A stretch of DNA of 64,000 nt from Mactra quadrangularis (taxonomy: Eukaryota > Mollusca > Bivalvia > Venerida > Mactridae), in assembly GCA_025267735.1 (NCBI GenBank), contig CM046304.1, positions 28,833,381 through 28,897,380 of the forward strand, in the 5' to 3' direction. A program made the translations under genes and the position numbers. Of this stretch, positions 48,192 through 60,373 are shown piece by piece. Every line of letters begins with the position of its first letter. The stretch's first letter is position 1. The notes beneath the pieces were generated by a model, which saw only the letters and a program-made list of their open reading frames with translations, did not search any database and was not told the origin of the DNA.

Positions 48192-51100
48192 ATGAGGATA
48201 AAGAAGCTGTGCCCTTACAATCAACGTAAGGCTACGTTGGTTGTGATAATTGTATTGTTCTGTTTGCTTTTTGGTTTCAGTGCAATCAACCGTCTCAATA
48301 GTAAGTATATATATGTATGACTATTCTAACGTCAAATATTTAACTTCATAAAATAATCTTGAGCCTTGGCTTAATGCTATTGTTTGACATAGGGTTATTT
48401 ATTTATACTGGGTTTAACGCCAAGTCAACACAATGTTTAGATTATTTTACGTAGGACCCTTGTCTATAACCAGTACTCACATACCTAACCTCAGGCTCAA
48501 GGCCGAAAACTTCTCCACGTACATGTACCTCATTAATGGAGGAAAATCGACATTATTGTCAAATTCATGGAAGGGTATAACCTATCCGGAAAGAATTCGA
48601 ATCCGTACCCCCTATCGGGACACTAATAAAATGACGAATATTTCTGAACTATACTTGTCTATGTGTGTGAATTGTCACTTTTTTGTTTTGATTGTTTTAG
48701 CATCTTGGAACCTCGCACATTCCTTAAAGTTTTTTAAACAATGATTAATTATAATACAATAAAGTTCAGCTATGAAGACTCTAAGACTCTGTGTATTTTG
48801 TCTATTACGAAAGGATTCGAGTTTCAACGATTTTAAAAGTACCATTGGCTTGATTTGAGATTATAAAGGTCGCTATCTTTAGACTTGTCGCTAATTAATC
48901 ATTCGATTGTCATAGTCCTAACAGTTGAACTTTCTGTACAAAGAACTAATGGAACACATTTCATAGAGAATTAGTATTTATTTTTTATCACAAAATATGT
49001 CATTTATTGTCCGTTTTTTCTCAACTGTCAAAGCTTGAATAATTTCACGGTGACTGAATGTTATTAATTATTGTCGTAATACACCCATGAGTTCCCGAAA
49101 GTGTGTATTATGATCGTGTTAAGCTTCTTATGCCGTATGATAAGTTTTAGACAAGATAATTTTAATAAAAATTATGCCGCCAGTACAAAAACAATGCATT
49201 CAGTCACCGTGAAATTATTCAAGCTTTGACAGTTGAGAAAAATCGGACATTACACGTGTTTATAACAACCGATGTGACTATAAATCAATTTATTAAAAGC
49301 GGCATGTTACTGTACTTTTAATTTTGAACACATAAGTTTTTTTTAGGAAACAAGTAAGACAACAATGTTATGGCGCAGGTTCAATTTTTGTTGATTTTAC
49401 AGTAATACTGCCATGTCTAAACGATATTATAATTCTTATAATTATATAAACAACAAATAAGGTATGAAACCTCGAGTCATTCCAATACGAAGACAGGTGG
49501 CAAATGAACAATAATTTTCTCATGTTATACGCAATCATCATATACATGGATATATATACTAATATAAGTGTTATTGGCCGTAGGTCAATTTCACGGAAAT
49601 ATGAGAATGCAATAAAACTCTACCATTAAAGGGTATACGACTATTTTTTGCTGGGTTTAACGCCGTAATAATAATAACGCCGTAGCAACAAATTGTATAG
49701 GTTACACCAAGGCGATCAGTCCACCTACTCACTGTTCCTGGAAAAGCTTAGACTCTGGGAATCGAACCCACGACCCCTCGAACAGTAGACGTGTGTGCTA
49801 CCAACTGAGCTAGCCGGGCGGGCTGTATACGTTTATATTCGTTTATTGTTCGATTGACAAGGTTACTACTATGATTCATGTGTATTATTTTAAAAATTAC
49901 TTATACAGACATAAAAAGCAACACTAATTATAATAAATACCAATACATGTATTTGTCTGTGGTGTTTTATTTACAAAAAATCTTACCCTAAAAATTACCG
50001 TAAGTCAAGAGCAAGAAATACGGTCATTTTTTTAGCCAATCAATTCCAAATATTTTTTAGTTATGTAGAATATTGTAGGACTTTTGAAAGGCACTGTTTA
50101 TTAGATTGTATTTTCTGATATTATATGATGAACTTATATTCATCTGTCACTCACAATCCAATCCAATTAAAGCAATCAAATATGTATATCAGTTACTCAT
50201 AACATATGTCTTTAATTATTGATAATCCTTTCACTTCATAACCACATGTTTTATGCTTTTTTACATTTATGTACGCCATTATGTTTTCTTCTGTAATGGC
50301 GATACTTTAAATAGCGGGTACCAGATTGCTCTCCATATCATATACATATAGAATAACCATTATCTATACTTGTGGAGACATATGTTTATCAACCAAGTGA
50401 AAAGGCAAAATCTCCTAAAATTACGTATCATAACCTTAACTGTAGATCTAATATTCTAGAATACAAGTATTAATTAACTTGTAATTAACAGTGATTCTTT
50501 TGCATTGATGGACACCATTTTCTTTTTTTGTAGATTCATTATATTTATTATTATTTATTTATTTTATTATATATTTATTTATTATTATTTCACCATTTAC
50601 GTAACATTTTCACTTCTGAGCTTTACTTGTATAATTATGACATGGTGGGGCCCTATCAGAATTTGCAATTTTAGCTTGTTTAAAGTTGCGAACACAGGCT
50701 ACCGGCATCGTGGCGGTTTAGAACTTTTAAGTAGTGTATACAGTGTTTTTGATTCGGGACCTTGTCGACAGCAAGTGATTGTGTAGGGACTGGGGAAAGG
50801 GGGTCACTATTGTGTCATGGACTCGGGTCCTTGGTTTGCAACTGAGGTGAGCAATCGTTAGTTTAAGTGCTTGGGTTAGAGTAATTTTAGTGCCCTTGAT
50901 CGGCTGTGAATACCAGGCCCATTTATACACGAAACGCTCTTTTTATTTCCGTATTATGATCCTTATTTTATGTTGTACACAAATCTTAATTATTGTTTTT
51001 TATTTTGTAGTTGTTAAATTGACTAAGACGGAATCATTTTCTAATAATGACCAGTTGGACACGACTGCCCTGGCTGCGCGTTCCACTAGTGATGACCATC

Positions 51101-51415
51101 TTCAAGTAACGTTTGCTATAGGACATGAACGTAGGTCAATTGGTGACCAACAACACCATCTACAGGATACATTTGCAATAGGACGTGAAAGTAGGACAAT
51201 TAGTGACCAACAGCACCATCTACAAGATACATTTGCTATAGGACATGAAAGTAGGTCAATTGGTGACCAACAGCACCATCTACAGGATACATTTGCAATA
51301 GGACGTGAAAGTAGGACAATTGGTGACCAACAGCATGGAACCAGTTCGACTGGACAAAAACCACAACAATTATTTAACCAATCAATGGGCAAGTACATTG
51401 TGTTGCTATATTTAT
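48192..51415 (+). CDS. Type II membrane protein with a 20-residue-repeat stem (5' part)
   Basis: Exon A (from the acceptor TTTTTCAG at 48188; ATG at 48192 in a good ACCATGA context) encodes 36 codons plus one base. These are a basic tail (MRIKKLCPYNQRK), a hydrophobic span at residues 14-32 and then polar sequence, a type II signal anchor. Exon B starts at 51011 after TTTTATTTTGTAG and joins in phase (Ile37). It continues polar, then carries four 60-bp repeats (GHESRSIGDQQHHLQDTFAI type) from about 51100 to 51340. The exon end is unclear: a GTAAGG donor after 51415, a GC-type donor after 51388, or a stop at 51447. Golgi glycosyltransferases and sulfotransferases have this tail-anchor-stem layout, but no catalytic domain is visible, so the function is open. 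Confidence 0.6.
48404..48624 (-). repeat. tRNA-derived SINE, family 1 (in type II gene intron)
   Basis: The tail GGCGTTAAACCCAGTATA, body and B-box-like region are recognisable on the minus strand. It lies about 100 bases downstream of the signal-anchor exon. Confidence 0.75.
49006..49251. mobile_element. MITE with about 50-bp inverted ends, copy B
   Basis: The left end ccgttttttctcaactgtca and the right end pair over about 52 bases with one mismatch, through ttcacggtgactgaatg. Its length is within a base or two of copy A. A target duplication could not be settled. Confidence 0.83.
49651..49821 (-). repeat. tRNA-Lys-like SINE, family 2, short copy
   Basis: Minus strand: head CCCGGCTAGCTCAGTTGGTA, B box GGTTCGATTCCC, then a shortened body and a GGCGTTAAACCCAGC tail. 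The middle of the body is missing. Confidence 0.8.
50545..50600 (+). repeat. Low-complexity TTTATT tract
   Basis: A/T-only run of tttatt and ttattat units in the intron before the repeat-stem exon. Confidence 0.6.
51091..51339 (+). repeat. Four-copy 60-bp coding tandem repeat
   Basis: Units start at 51120, 51180, 51240 and 51300, exactly 60 bp apart, with a partial unit before. Odd units read GHExRSIGDQQHHLQDTFAI and even units GRESRTIxDQQH..., so the true period may be a 120-bp dimer. All changes keep the frame open. Confidence 0.9.
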
Positions 51416-51540
51416 GTAAGGTCATTCCAAACCATTTATATATTTAGAGTTCGTGAGTTCACCCTAATAGACAAGCCTCTTAAAAATCTAATATATATCA
51501 CAAACGTTTGGTGCAAGAACAAATAGTAGTTATAGGCACT

Positions 51541-51730
51541 TTTGCGCTTAAATCAGTGTCAAGACAATTGCGAGGTAAAGCGTTGTTTGCGACATTAAGC
51601 GTTACTGTTGCGACGTTTAGTGTCAAGACAATCGCGATGTTAGGCCTTGTTGCGACATTAAGCGTTACTGATGCGACGTTTAGCGACAGGACAATTGCGA
51701 AGTGAAGCGTTGTTTGCGATATAAAGCGTT
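51541..51730 (+). repeat. 63-bp tandem array
   Basis: Units with gcgttactgttgcgacgttt and gacaattgcgaagtgaagcg begin at 51599 and 51662, with a partial unit before. The array stops where the foldback element at 51731 begins. Confidence 0.75.
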
Positions 51731-53741
51731 GTTGAACCTCATTTTTCACAACCCGTGTTTTTCACAACTTGTGAAAAACGCGTACATATTTTTCACAACT
51801 TGTGTGAAAAACACGTTAGCAAGCAAATTTCATACGAGCATAGAAACGCATTTTTCACAACATCAAATCTGGCGAAAAAAAATTGAGGTTTTTGGTACTA
51901 ACGCTTTTTTCACACATGTAAATTTTTAGTTGCCAGCTGTAGGTAAGTAAGTGAGTTATTTATTTTCGTGACATGTGTTATGACAATATTACAAACATGA
52001 AAACAACATGAAAAGTAATTACAGATAAACACCCGACCCAATGGGTGTAAAAACCACAGCCTTTAAAAAGACAAATTTTGTGAAAAATGAGGTTCAAAGT
52101 TTGTTACAACCTGTTTTGTAATAAAAACCCGAATTGTAAAAACTATTACAAAACAGGTTATAACAAACATACAAACGCGTTTTGTAATAAAAACCCGAAA
52201 TGTAATGAAATGGCTAGTTGTATTAATTTTATTATAAAATATAGTACACTACATTTTATTGGTAAAGAAAGAAAATAATGTTTAACAAGCAAACATACAT
52301 GTTCAAATAGACAAATTACTTACATTTCGCAATGTTAATTTGAAGATTTCTACAGAAAAACAAGTTGTCATATTTTATTGCAAAAAGAGTTATTACAAAA
52401 GTGGTTGAACTTACCAACCGATTTATTATAAACTTTTGTTACAATTAGGGGTTTTATCACAAAACGGGTTTTAACAAAAGTTGAAAAAAAACACGAGCGT
52501 AATTTTACAGGTTGTGAAAAACACGTTTGTGAAAAATGAGGTTTAATGTTGAACCTCATTTTTCACAGAACGCGTTTTTCACAACCTGTGAAGAACACGT
52601 TTGTGAAAAAAGAGGTTCAACATGGCAAACTTGTTCAATTCTGGAATCTATCGCCCGCCTCGAGGTTTTATCAGCACACTTTCACAGCAATTTTGTTACT
52701 ATTCATACAACATATGAATTCCAGTATTGAGCGACGGTAAAAAATCTGACCTCTGAAATTGACCACTGTGTTACAATTCACAAAATATAACTCACATATT
52801 TGCATAAATAAAACTACAATGACCTTTACTTTTATATATCAATTACATAAGCTATAATCATATTCATTTAAGTTTAATATGCATGCATCTTCCCAACATG
52901 TAAACCTTTTTTTACCAACGGTATATCTTACCAAAACATAAAATACTGTAGAATCTTCATGTTGCCATCTAATAAATAATAAATAAATATAAGTGTCAGG
53001 GCGGACAATGGGTTATGTGCTTCATGCGTCATGCCCTAAGAGTCGCTAGTTTGAATCCCTCTCCTCCACTTAAACGACTAAGGCTTGATAGAAAGTGCTA
53101 TAAACATAACATATTACCATGGATATTCGCGCTGTTACAAGGGAGCGTAACGTAGGATGCTGGGACATAAGTGTTCTTAGAAGCATTAGAATAATAACTC
53201 TGCATAGCAATGAAAATATTGCTAAGTGTGCTTTAGCAGCTGCTATGGACCTCAAGGCGGTTGATTCGGATGTGAAACTTGTTAATACGGAAATTATAAC
53301 AGTACCATGGGGCATGTGTGCTTACTATGATCCTTAAGATGACTTCTCTATGTGCTAAAGTGGTTGCTTGAACGTAAAGATGGTTAAATAAGGCACAACT
53401 CTGGCTGGTTGAAGACCTTAGAGTGGTTGCGACATCGTGCGTCCACGTGCGACGTTAACCATCTAAATAAAGTATTTGAATAAAAACTGAAACATTAATT
53501 TTGTTTATCATAATTTACTTTAAATATAATATGATATTGACCCATGTTGTGAAAATTGCGTTAGGACTAAAAATCAAAAATTATGTCTAACGTAATTTTC
53601 ACATTGCTCATTTGTGAAAAACGCGTACGCAATTTTCACCACTTGTAAAAAATACTAACGTGTTTTTCACAAGTTGTGAAAATTGCGTACGCGTTTTTCA
53701 CAAGTTGTGAAAAACACGGGTTGTAAAAAATGAGGTTCAAC
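51731..53741. mobile_element. Foldback transposon of TTTTTCACAA blocks, copy 2, about 2.0 kb
   Basis: Same layout as the 23.4-kb copy: outer gttgaacctc ends, an internal facing pair near 52530..52620, and the degenerate ~30-bp repeat in the right half. The flanks are aaagcgtt on the left and aaagcatc on the right, an imperfect 8-bp duplication. The left side abuts a 63-bp tandem array. Confidence 0.82.
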
Positions 53742-53874
53742 AAAGCATCGTCAGTTAATCCACGATACATTACTCCGCTATGCTGCGTTGTGTACCGTCG
53801 GAAAATAGGTTAGGAAAATCTCGTAATTATGAGTAATATATGAGGTAGTTTCATTGGTTCCGCAAGTAAACCAC

Positions 53875-54104
53875 TGTGGAGCTTAGGTCATGAAATAATT
53901 CCTACGGCCATTCTCACTCCTACCACTGATTCTGAATCATGAAGGGCAGTAGTCAGTCACTAACGGAAGTATGCGCCTAGTAGTAGGTTAACAGCTAAAT
54001 CCAGAGATTTTGCCTTTCCAGGCAACAGTGAGTATAGATAGACTGACCGCCGTGATATAACCTATGCAATGTGTTGCTACGGCGTTAAACCCAACATAAA
54101 AAAA
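53875..54104 (+). repeat. SINE family 2, 5'-truncated
   Basis: The body from tggagcttaggtcatgaa to the tail ctacggcgttaaacccaac is intact, but the tRNA head is absent. Confidence 0.75.
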
Positions 54105-54286
54105 CTAGAGTTATGTCCCTTCGCATTGTAATTGATATAGTTTGAATAAGTATACCAACTTTCAATTAAATGTCTTGTGAAATGTTGAAGATATGGGCTA
54201 TTAGAATCATTTGACCTCACAAGCAACGCCAACACGAACACCGACGTCCAACTGGTAGCATAAACTCTTCTTTCTCCCCTCCCCGC

Positions 54287-54450
54287 CCGGCTTACACAGT
54301 CGGTAGCGCACAAGTCTACAGATCGAGGGGTCGTAGGTTCGATTCCCGGGCGAAGCATACTTTCGTTGAGCTTGGGCATGAAATTATTTCTACGATCATT
54401 CTCCTTAAGTGTGTTGCTACGGCGTTGAAACCAACAAAAACAAACAAACA
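54287..54450 (+). repeat. tRNA-Lys-like SINE, family 2, internally deleted
   Basis: The head (gcccggcttacacagtcggt, B box ggttcgattcccgggcg) joins directly to the tail gtgttgctacggcgttgaaa, with most of the body deleted. Confidence 0.78.
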
Positions 54451-54459
54451 AACAATCTC

Positions 54460-56370
54460 CTTTGCATCGCTCGAAAGTTGCGCTCGTTTACTTTCTATAC
54501 ACTCTGCTAAAAGACCATGCTCAAACCGATATTTCTATTTTTAGACAGAGACAAAAACACGTTTTAATCGAATGACTGTCACATAGGTTTCAAAAGCAGA
54601 TGCGTGATCGACTATACGCTGAGCTGCATTTATTCATTAAGAAGAGCTTGATAAGAATTACGCAGCCCTCGCAGCCCTGTGAACATACTGGTGTGAAATT
54701 CACCCACTGTGCCGATTTTTGTCTGGTTTCCAGTCGTGATTTGACAGGTAAAAGTACGTCAGGCAAAGTATGATAATGGCCGCACTCGATGTAATGAATA
54801 AGTTAGTAGATAATTATGTTTTCAAATGAACATTTCTCAATTCACAGGCTAAAATCAAAGGATCCTTGTACAAGAATTACAGTGGATATTTTAATTGTTC
54901 GGGAACATTTATGCTAAATAAAGAATTCGAAATTCTAACGAGATTAATCCACGTCCGAATTGTGTTCACTTCGAGACATGTTTTTTGTCAGTCGTTCGCT
55001 AAATTTATCAGAAAATTGAAATCGAATGATCTATATACATTGTAGTACCGAACTCCTACTTAAGTTACTAACATCAGCAAATGATCATGCCAGATCAAGA
55101 AAACGTAAATGAAAATTTTGTTATCTGAATAAAAACTGTGGGGCAGCCATTATTCACGCATTAATTTGTTAATCAGACTGGTCGTCATTTTTGCGTGTTA
55201 GGAACAATATACGTCACGTGATTCCCCACACTGTTTAAGCAGAGTAAAGAAAGTGAACGAGTGAATTATTTAAGCAATGCAAAGGAGAGTTGATACGAAC
55301 CATTCAGTGTCAGTTTATCCAGGGCTCGAACCTAAGCTCGCATACTCGCAAAATGCTAGTGGATTTTGAAAACTGCGACTAACTTTTATTCTAACTCGCA
55401 ATTTTTCGCGAGTTGAAATCGCCGCAAACGTTTTACTGTCTAAACTACTAAGGCTCAAATCAGCATTGAAAAGGCCAGATAGATCGATAGTATTAATTAA
55501 AGATTCACTGTTAAAACATGTTGGGATAGTTTTGTCTATCTCTCAATAACGCCATTGTTCTCTCTAGTTAAACGTTGCACTACGTTGTTTTTATGTTGCA
55601 TATATGAATACTTACCATGTATGCTATCAAAATTTACTAAGAAATAATGCGAGTGATTATTTTCATTTTGCGAGCCCAGTTTTTGTTAAATTCGAGCCTT
55701 GGTTCATCATAAAGCCCAATAACCGTGATTGATAATGTAAACCAAACGTAAAATATTCTATACTAAAATTAACTAGCGTGAAATTGCTTTTTTCTTCAAT
55801 TACATTGGTTTCAACTTGCAACAATTGCATGTGCATTTATCATTATTAAAATCTTACTGATACGTTATTGCAAAACTTGTTCAAATTCACGTAAACTCGC
55901 TTTTAATGTAGGCTTGTTTTGCATTCACTCATCAACATATTATGAAATACATGTTCATGATTTGAATGAATGCTTTGAACAGCATAATGACAACCTGACT
56001 TTTTGACGGCTATATTGGTAGACAAATTAGTAAAAAATTATTAGTTTTTACCTAATTTCATAATATATATTTCCTTATGAATTTCTGATTTTTGCTTCAA
56101 ATTTCAAAATTAAGATTCAATCTAAAACTCTCCAAATTAATTTCATTTTATGCAATATCACAGCATGCATGAATAACACGTTAAAACCTGGGGTTAAATG
56201 TATGTAGAACCTCATTTTTTCACACACAAAAAATGTTATTTCACATCAAATGAAAATTACGAGCGAGTTCTTTACAAACTTGAAAAATGCATTTGATTTT
56301 ATCCGATATTTAGAATGAACTTAATTTTCACAACTAAAATTCAAATCATTATACACCCTATAGTATTAGA
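54460..56370. other. Intergenic or intronic; one MITE-like element, no gene seen
   Basis: No supported exon. A likely MITE occupies 55319..55702, with ends ccagggctcgaacctaa and ttaaattcgagccttgg and internal actcgcaa/ttgcgag blocks. The rest is AT-rich single-copy-looking sequence. Confidence 0.45.
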
Positions 56371-56375
56371 AAAAG

Positions 56376-56686
56376 CCGCCCGGCTAGCTCAGTTGGTAGC
56401 ACACAAGTCTACTGATCGAGAGGTCGTGAGTTCGATTCCCGGGCGGAGCATTTTTTCGTAGAGCTTAGTCATGAAATTATTTCTACGGCCATTCTCCCTC
56501 CTACCAATGATTCTTAATTATGTAGGGCAGTTGTCAGTCACTGACGAATGTATGAACTTAATAGTTGGTTAACAGCTAAATCCAGAGATTTAGCCTTTCC
56601 AGGAACAGTGAGTAGGTTGACTGACCGCCGTTATATGACCTAAACAATGTGTTGCTACGCGTTAATCCCAACAAAATCAAACAAAC
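56376..56686 (+). repeat. tRNA-Lys-like SINE, family 2, full length
   Basis: Nearly the same as the 35.2-kb copy: head gcccggctagctcagttggt, B box agttcgattcccgggcgg, full body, and tail gttgctacgcgttaatccca. Confidence 0.85.
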
Positions 56687-56699
56687 AGTATCAGATAAG

Positions 56700-57240
56700 T
56701 AAACATTACTATAAGGACAGAGTAGCACTGCTTAACTTCACATAGGACTTGAGGTCCATAGCAGCCACTTTAGCGCCATAAGCAACACTTTTATAGTTCA
56801 TTACTCTAGTACCTTAGCACTCACATAAAGTCCTAACATCCTACCTCGCACTATCTAGAAACCGAATATAGGTCAATTGCTTCAAATTTACCGTCCCTAA
56901 CAACTGCAGCGTGTTCAGTTACCCTGAACGTTCCAAAACGCTCCGTAACGGAAGTGTCAGAACAACTCAACCCAAAGACAACTCAACCCGAGACAACTTA
57001 ATCCCCTACTAACGGATTGAGATGTCCCAACTTTGAGTTGAGTTATGCACGGATTGAGTTGTCTTCGGGTTGAGTTCTCCCGTACCCGTAACGTTAGCTA
57101 ACAGTCGTTACTGAACACGCAGCTGTTGTAAGGTCCATAACAAAGAGTCTCGCACTCTTAGCAACCGCACGAATACCCATGGTAACCACATTTGCGCCCC
57201 TAGCAACCGCATTAAGATACATATCAACAACTCTCTCGTC
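56700..57240 (-). repeat. Degenerate ~30-bp repeat, interrupted by a MITE
   Basis: Reverse-oriented sequence with ggtccatagcagccac, cctaacatcctacc and cccatggtaaccac, matching the interior of the foldback elements. It is split by the 212-bp MITE at 56909..57120. Confidence 0.55.
56909..57120 (-). mobile_element. 212-bp inverted-repeat MITE, copy 2
   Basis: Full-length match, in the opposite orientation, to the 31.9-kb copy. Both ends carry gcgtgttcag, with the same internal acaactcaaccc arms. It sits inside a reverse-oriented stretch of the degenerate ~30-bp repeat (56700..57240). Confidence 0.75.
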
Positions 57241-57354
57241 CTTAGCTCTTAGTAGTTTTAGTGGAGTAGAGAGGGTCGAACGAGCGACCCCTGGGGTGAG
57301 AAGCGAGGGTCGAACCAGCGATCCCTGGGGTGAGAACAAAACTGATTTTCAGTT

Positions 57355-59640
57355 TTAACCACAACCCATTTAAATAAACTGAATCAAAAGCGCGTTTAAG
57401 GTCAATCATGCAACAATATAAACGTTGTTTTTCGCTCAGTATCTTATTTATTACTGAATGTAGTATAAATGCAGCATCTATAGTAGATCTGCCCTTGCGG
57501 AAACCAAATTGGGCGTCTGTTAATATTTCGTTTTTTTCTGCCCAGTCATTTAATCTTTGATTAAGAACACCTGTAAATATTTTCGAGAGACAACTAACAA
57601 TCTTCACCCCTCTGTAATTTCGAGCGTCATTTGGGTTATTTTTCTTGAAGATTGGAGTTATATAACCTTTTGACCAGCTGGATGGAAAATGTCCAGAGGA
57701 TAAAATTTTGTTGAACAAATCAACAATATGCGAAGATAAAATATCGAAACTTTCAATAAAGTATTCATTTAATAGATTATCTATGCTATAAGCTTTGTTT
57801 CGCTTTAAACCCTTAATAACTTTTTTTATTTCGAGCGCAGTGATTGGTATGACTAATTCTTCGAATCGACAAGAGCTATCATTAAATTTTTGATTGGCGC
57901 AAAAGCTTTCAGACTCTTGATTTGTGACAGTTTGTAAATCAGTCTGTAATGAAGAGAAATACTGGTAGAAATCTTCTACACTAACATTATTATAAGTTTT
58001 ATTTTTTCGTCTAAAAAGGTTCCAAAAGTCCTTAGGTTTTGAATGACGTAAATTTTGTATTTGACGTAAACGTTCGAATTCAATTTTTTTCTTCTTAGAA
58101 TTGATCATTTTTTTATACTTAGATTTTAATTCGGTCATATTACTCCTAGCCAGATCCGTTTTACAATTGTTAAAAACTAATATAGACTTATGATAGTCTG
58201 TTTTGGCTTTTTTACATTCCTGATCGAACCATTCAGCATTTTTACTAACTGATTTACGTCCCGATTCTCTGTTTGGGTAGATAGTCTTAGTTTTACTGAA
58301 CAGAGGCGTAGCAATATCATTTATAACGCCTGTAAATTTTTCTATACATAAATCTATTCTTTCTTGATCGTTTAAATGAGAACAACTATCTATAATAGTA
58401 TTTATTAACGGAAGTTGCCCTATGAGTTTACTCCTGGAAGTGTCCCGCATATCATCAGACCACCTTATTGACGTATATTCATATGATTCATGTTCAAAAT
58501 GTACACTAGTTTTACAAGCAATATTGAAAGAAAGTGCGCAATGATCGGACCATTCATTTATGGATAAAACATTAAAATCATTTATTCTGTGAAAATTACA
58601 TTCCTTCAATAATAAGTAATCAATTGTACTAGACCCTTGATTGTTTACATAGGTATAAGACGCTTCGATATCGTTTGCTAATCTACCATTAGCAATACGC
58701 AATGATGTACTTTTACAAAGTTCAATCAATTTTAATCCGTGAGAATTAGTGACTGAGTCGCACGAATTTCTAACAAGCTGTGAATCAGGTGAATAATTAT
58801 CGTCGTCAATAATGTCAATATATGAGTCATAAACAATAAAATCGTGTTTTCTGCCCACGCGTGCATTTAGATCACCTGTGAGTAAAATTTCACCTTCATG
58901 CTGAAAAAAGTTTATATCATCTTGCAATATATCAAATAAATTAACATTGATAACATTGTATGAAGGCGAACCTTCCACCCATATGTAAGAACCACATAAA
59001 AATACATCATTTTCGAAACCAAAATATGTCTTGTCTAAATTTAACCATATGATAGTATTATAATGGTTTTTCACTATAGAAACACCTTTTGATATTGTAT
59101 CTTTAATATATAATACGATGCCACCGCTATTACGTTTAGCTCTCCGATGTTGAAAAGTTTGATAAAAATTATTGCTTGTGTAACCGTTTATTTCAATATC
59201 CGAATGTTCATTAGTCAAGGATTCATACAAAAATATGATATGATTTTGTATAAGAGTATTGATGAAATTCTTATTGCTAAGTTTATATTTTGTTAAACCG
59301 TTAACATTCCAAGAAAATATCTTCAAATCAGCCTCCGTTACGACCTATTGATGCCTTCCAGTTGAATTATTGGATGTTTGTGTATTTTGCTTCGTTGGTA
59401 CACCATCAATATACAGGGTATCATAGTTTATATTGGCTCTCTTGCCATTTCTCCTAGCTTCCTTCATTATTGGAACCAGAGATCGACGAATATCAGCTAT
59501 GTCTTTGGGATATTGTTCATTTATAAATATACCAGAGCCTTTCAATTCTTTACTTTGGCGCCTTACAGTTTCACGATCTTCATAGAACGTAAATTTTGCA
59601 ACGATATTTCTGTTCTTCTTGGTTTGGGAAGTGTAATGTT
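57355..59640 (-). pseudogene. LINE retrotransposon, truncated at both ends (ORF1 tail, endonuclease, partial RT)
   Basis: ORF2 opens at 59326 (MKIFSWNVNGLTKY) and stays open for about 655 codons before leaving LINE sequence near 57355. It has the endonuclease blocks (FSWNVNGL; LLTGDLNARVG; SDHCALSFNI), a basic linker, then the reverse-transcriptase start (ARNYRGVKIVSCLSKIFT, AQFGFRKGRSTIDAAF, DLKRAFDSV). It breaks just after that first catalytic Asp block, before the FADD-type box, so it cannot transpose. Upstream, 59345 to about 59630 is the end of ORF1 (FTFYEDRETVRR, GSGIFINEQYPKDI, RRNGKRANINYDTL), similar to L1-type ORF1 C-terminal domains. The 5' end is cut at 59640, where a foldback element begins. 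The long intact frame suggests a fairly young insertion. Confidence 0.88.
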
Positions 59641-59642
59641 GA

Positions 59643-60373
59643 GGGTGTCAGGGTGGATAATGGATTATGTGCTTCATGCCCCAAGAGTCGCTAGTTTGAA
59701 CTTAAACGACTAAGGCTAGGTAGAAGTTGCTATGGACATAAATGTTACCATGGATATTCGTGCTGTTTCTAGGGAACGTAACGTAGGATTCTAGGACCTA
59801 AATGTTTGCTAGAAGCATTAAAGTAATTACTATGGGCAATGAAAATGTTGCAATGAGAGTGTGCTTAAGCAGCTGCTATGGATCTCGAGGCGGTCGCTTT
59901 GGATGCGAAGCTTGTTAATATGGACATTATAACAGTACCATGGGACATGTGTGCTTACTATGTACCATAAGATGGTTTCTCTATGCGCGTAAGTGGTTGC
60001 TTGCACGTAAAGGTGGTTAAATAAGGCACAAATCTGGCTGGTGGAAGCCCTTAGGGTGGTTGCGACATCTTGCTTCCATGTGCGACGTTAACCATCAAAA
60101 TGATATATTAAAAAAACTGAAACATTAATTTTGTTTATCATAATATACTTTAAAATATACTTTGATATTGATTCATGTTGTGAAAATTGCGTTAGGACTA
60201 AAAATCGAAAAATATGTCAAACGTAATTTTCACATTGCTCATTTGTGAAAAACGTGTACGCAATTTTCACAACTTGTGAAAATTACTAACGTGTTTTTCA
60301 CAAGTTGTGAAAATTGCGTACGCGTTTTTCACAAGTTGTGAAAAACACGGGTTGTGAAAAAATGAGGTTCAAC
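59643..60373. mobile_element. Foldback transposon, right half only
   Basis: From 59643 it matches the right half of the two complete copies (ggataatggattatgtgctt onward) and ends with the standard gaggttcaac end at 60373. The left half is missing; LINE sequence begins exactly there. The right flank aaagcgta is the start of a 63-bp array, as beside copy 2. Confidence 0.8.

Noticed and set aside
51102..51425. 107-codon minus-strand open frame opposite the 20-residue repeats
   Set aside because: It is the shadow of the 60-bp tandem repeat. The plus strand has the in-phase splice acceptor and joins the signal anchor.
53119..53337. 72-codon open frame with an MDIRAV-type start
   Set aside because: It lies within the degenerate ~30-bp repeat of the foldback element, and similar frames appear on both strands in every copy.
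54077..54451. 124-codon minus-strand open frame
   Set aside because: It overlaps two SINE copies in antisense, and its peptide includes the SINE tRNA head read backwards.
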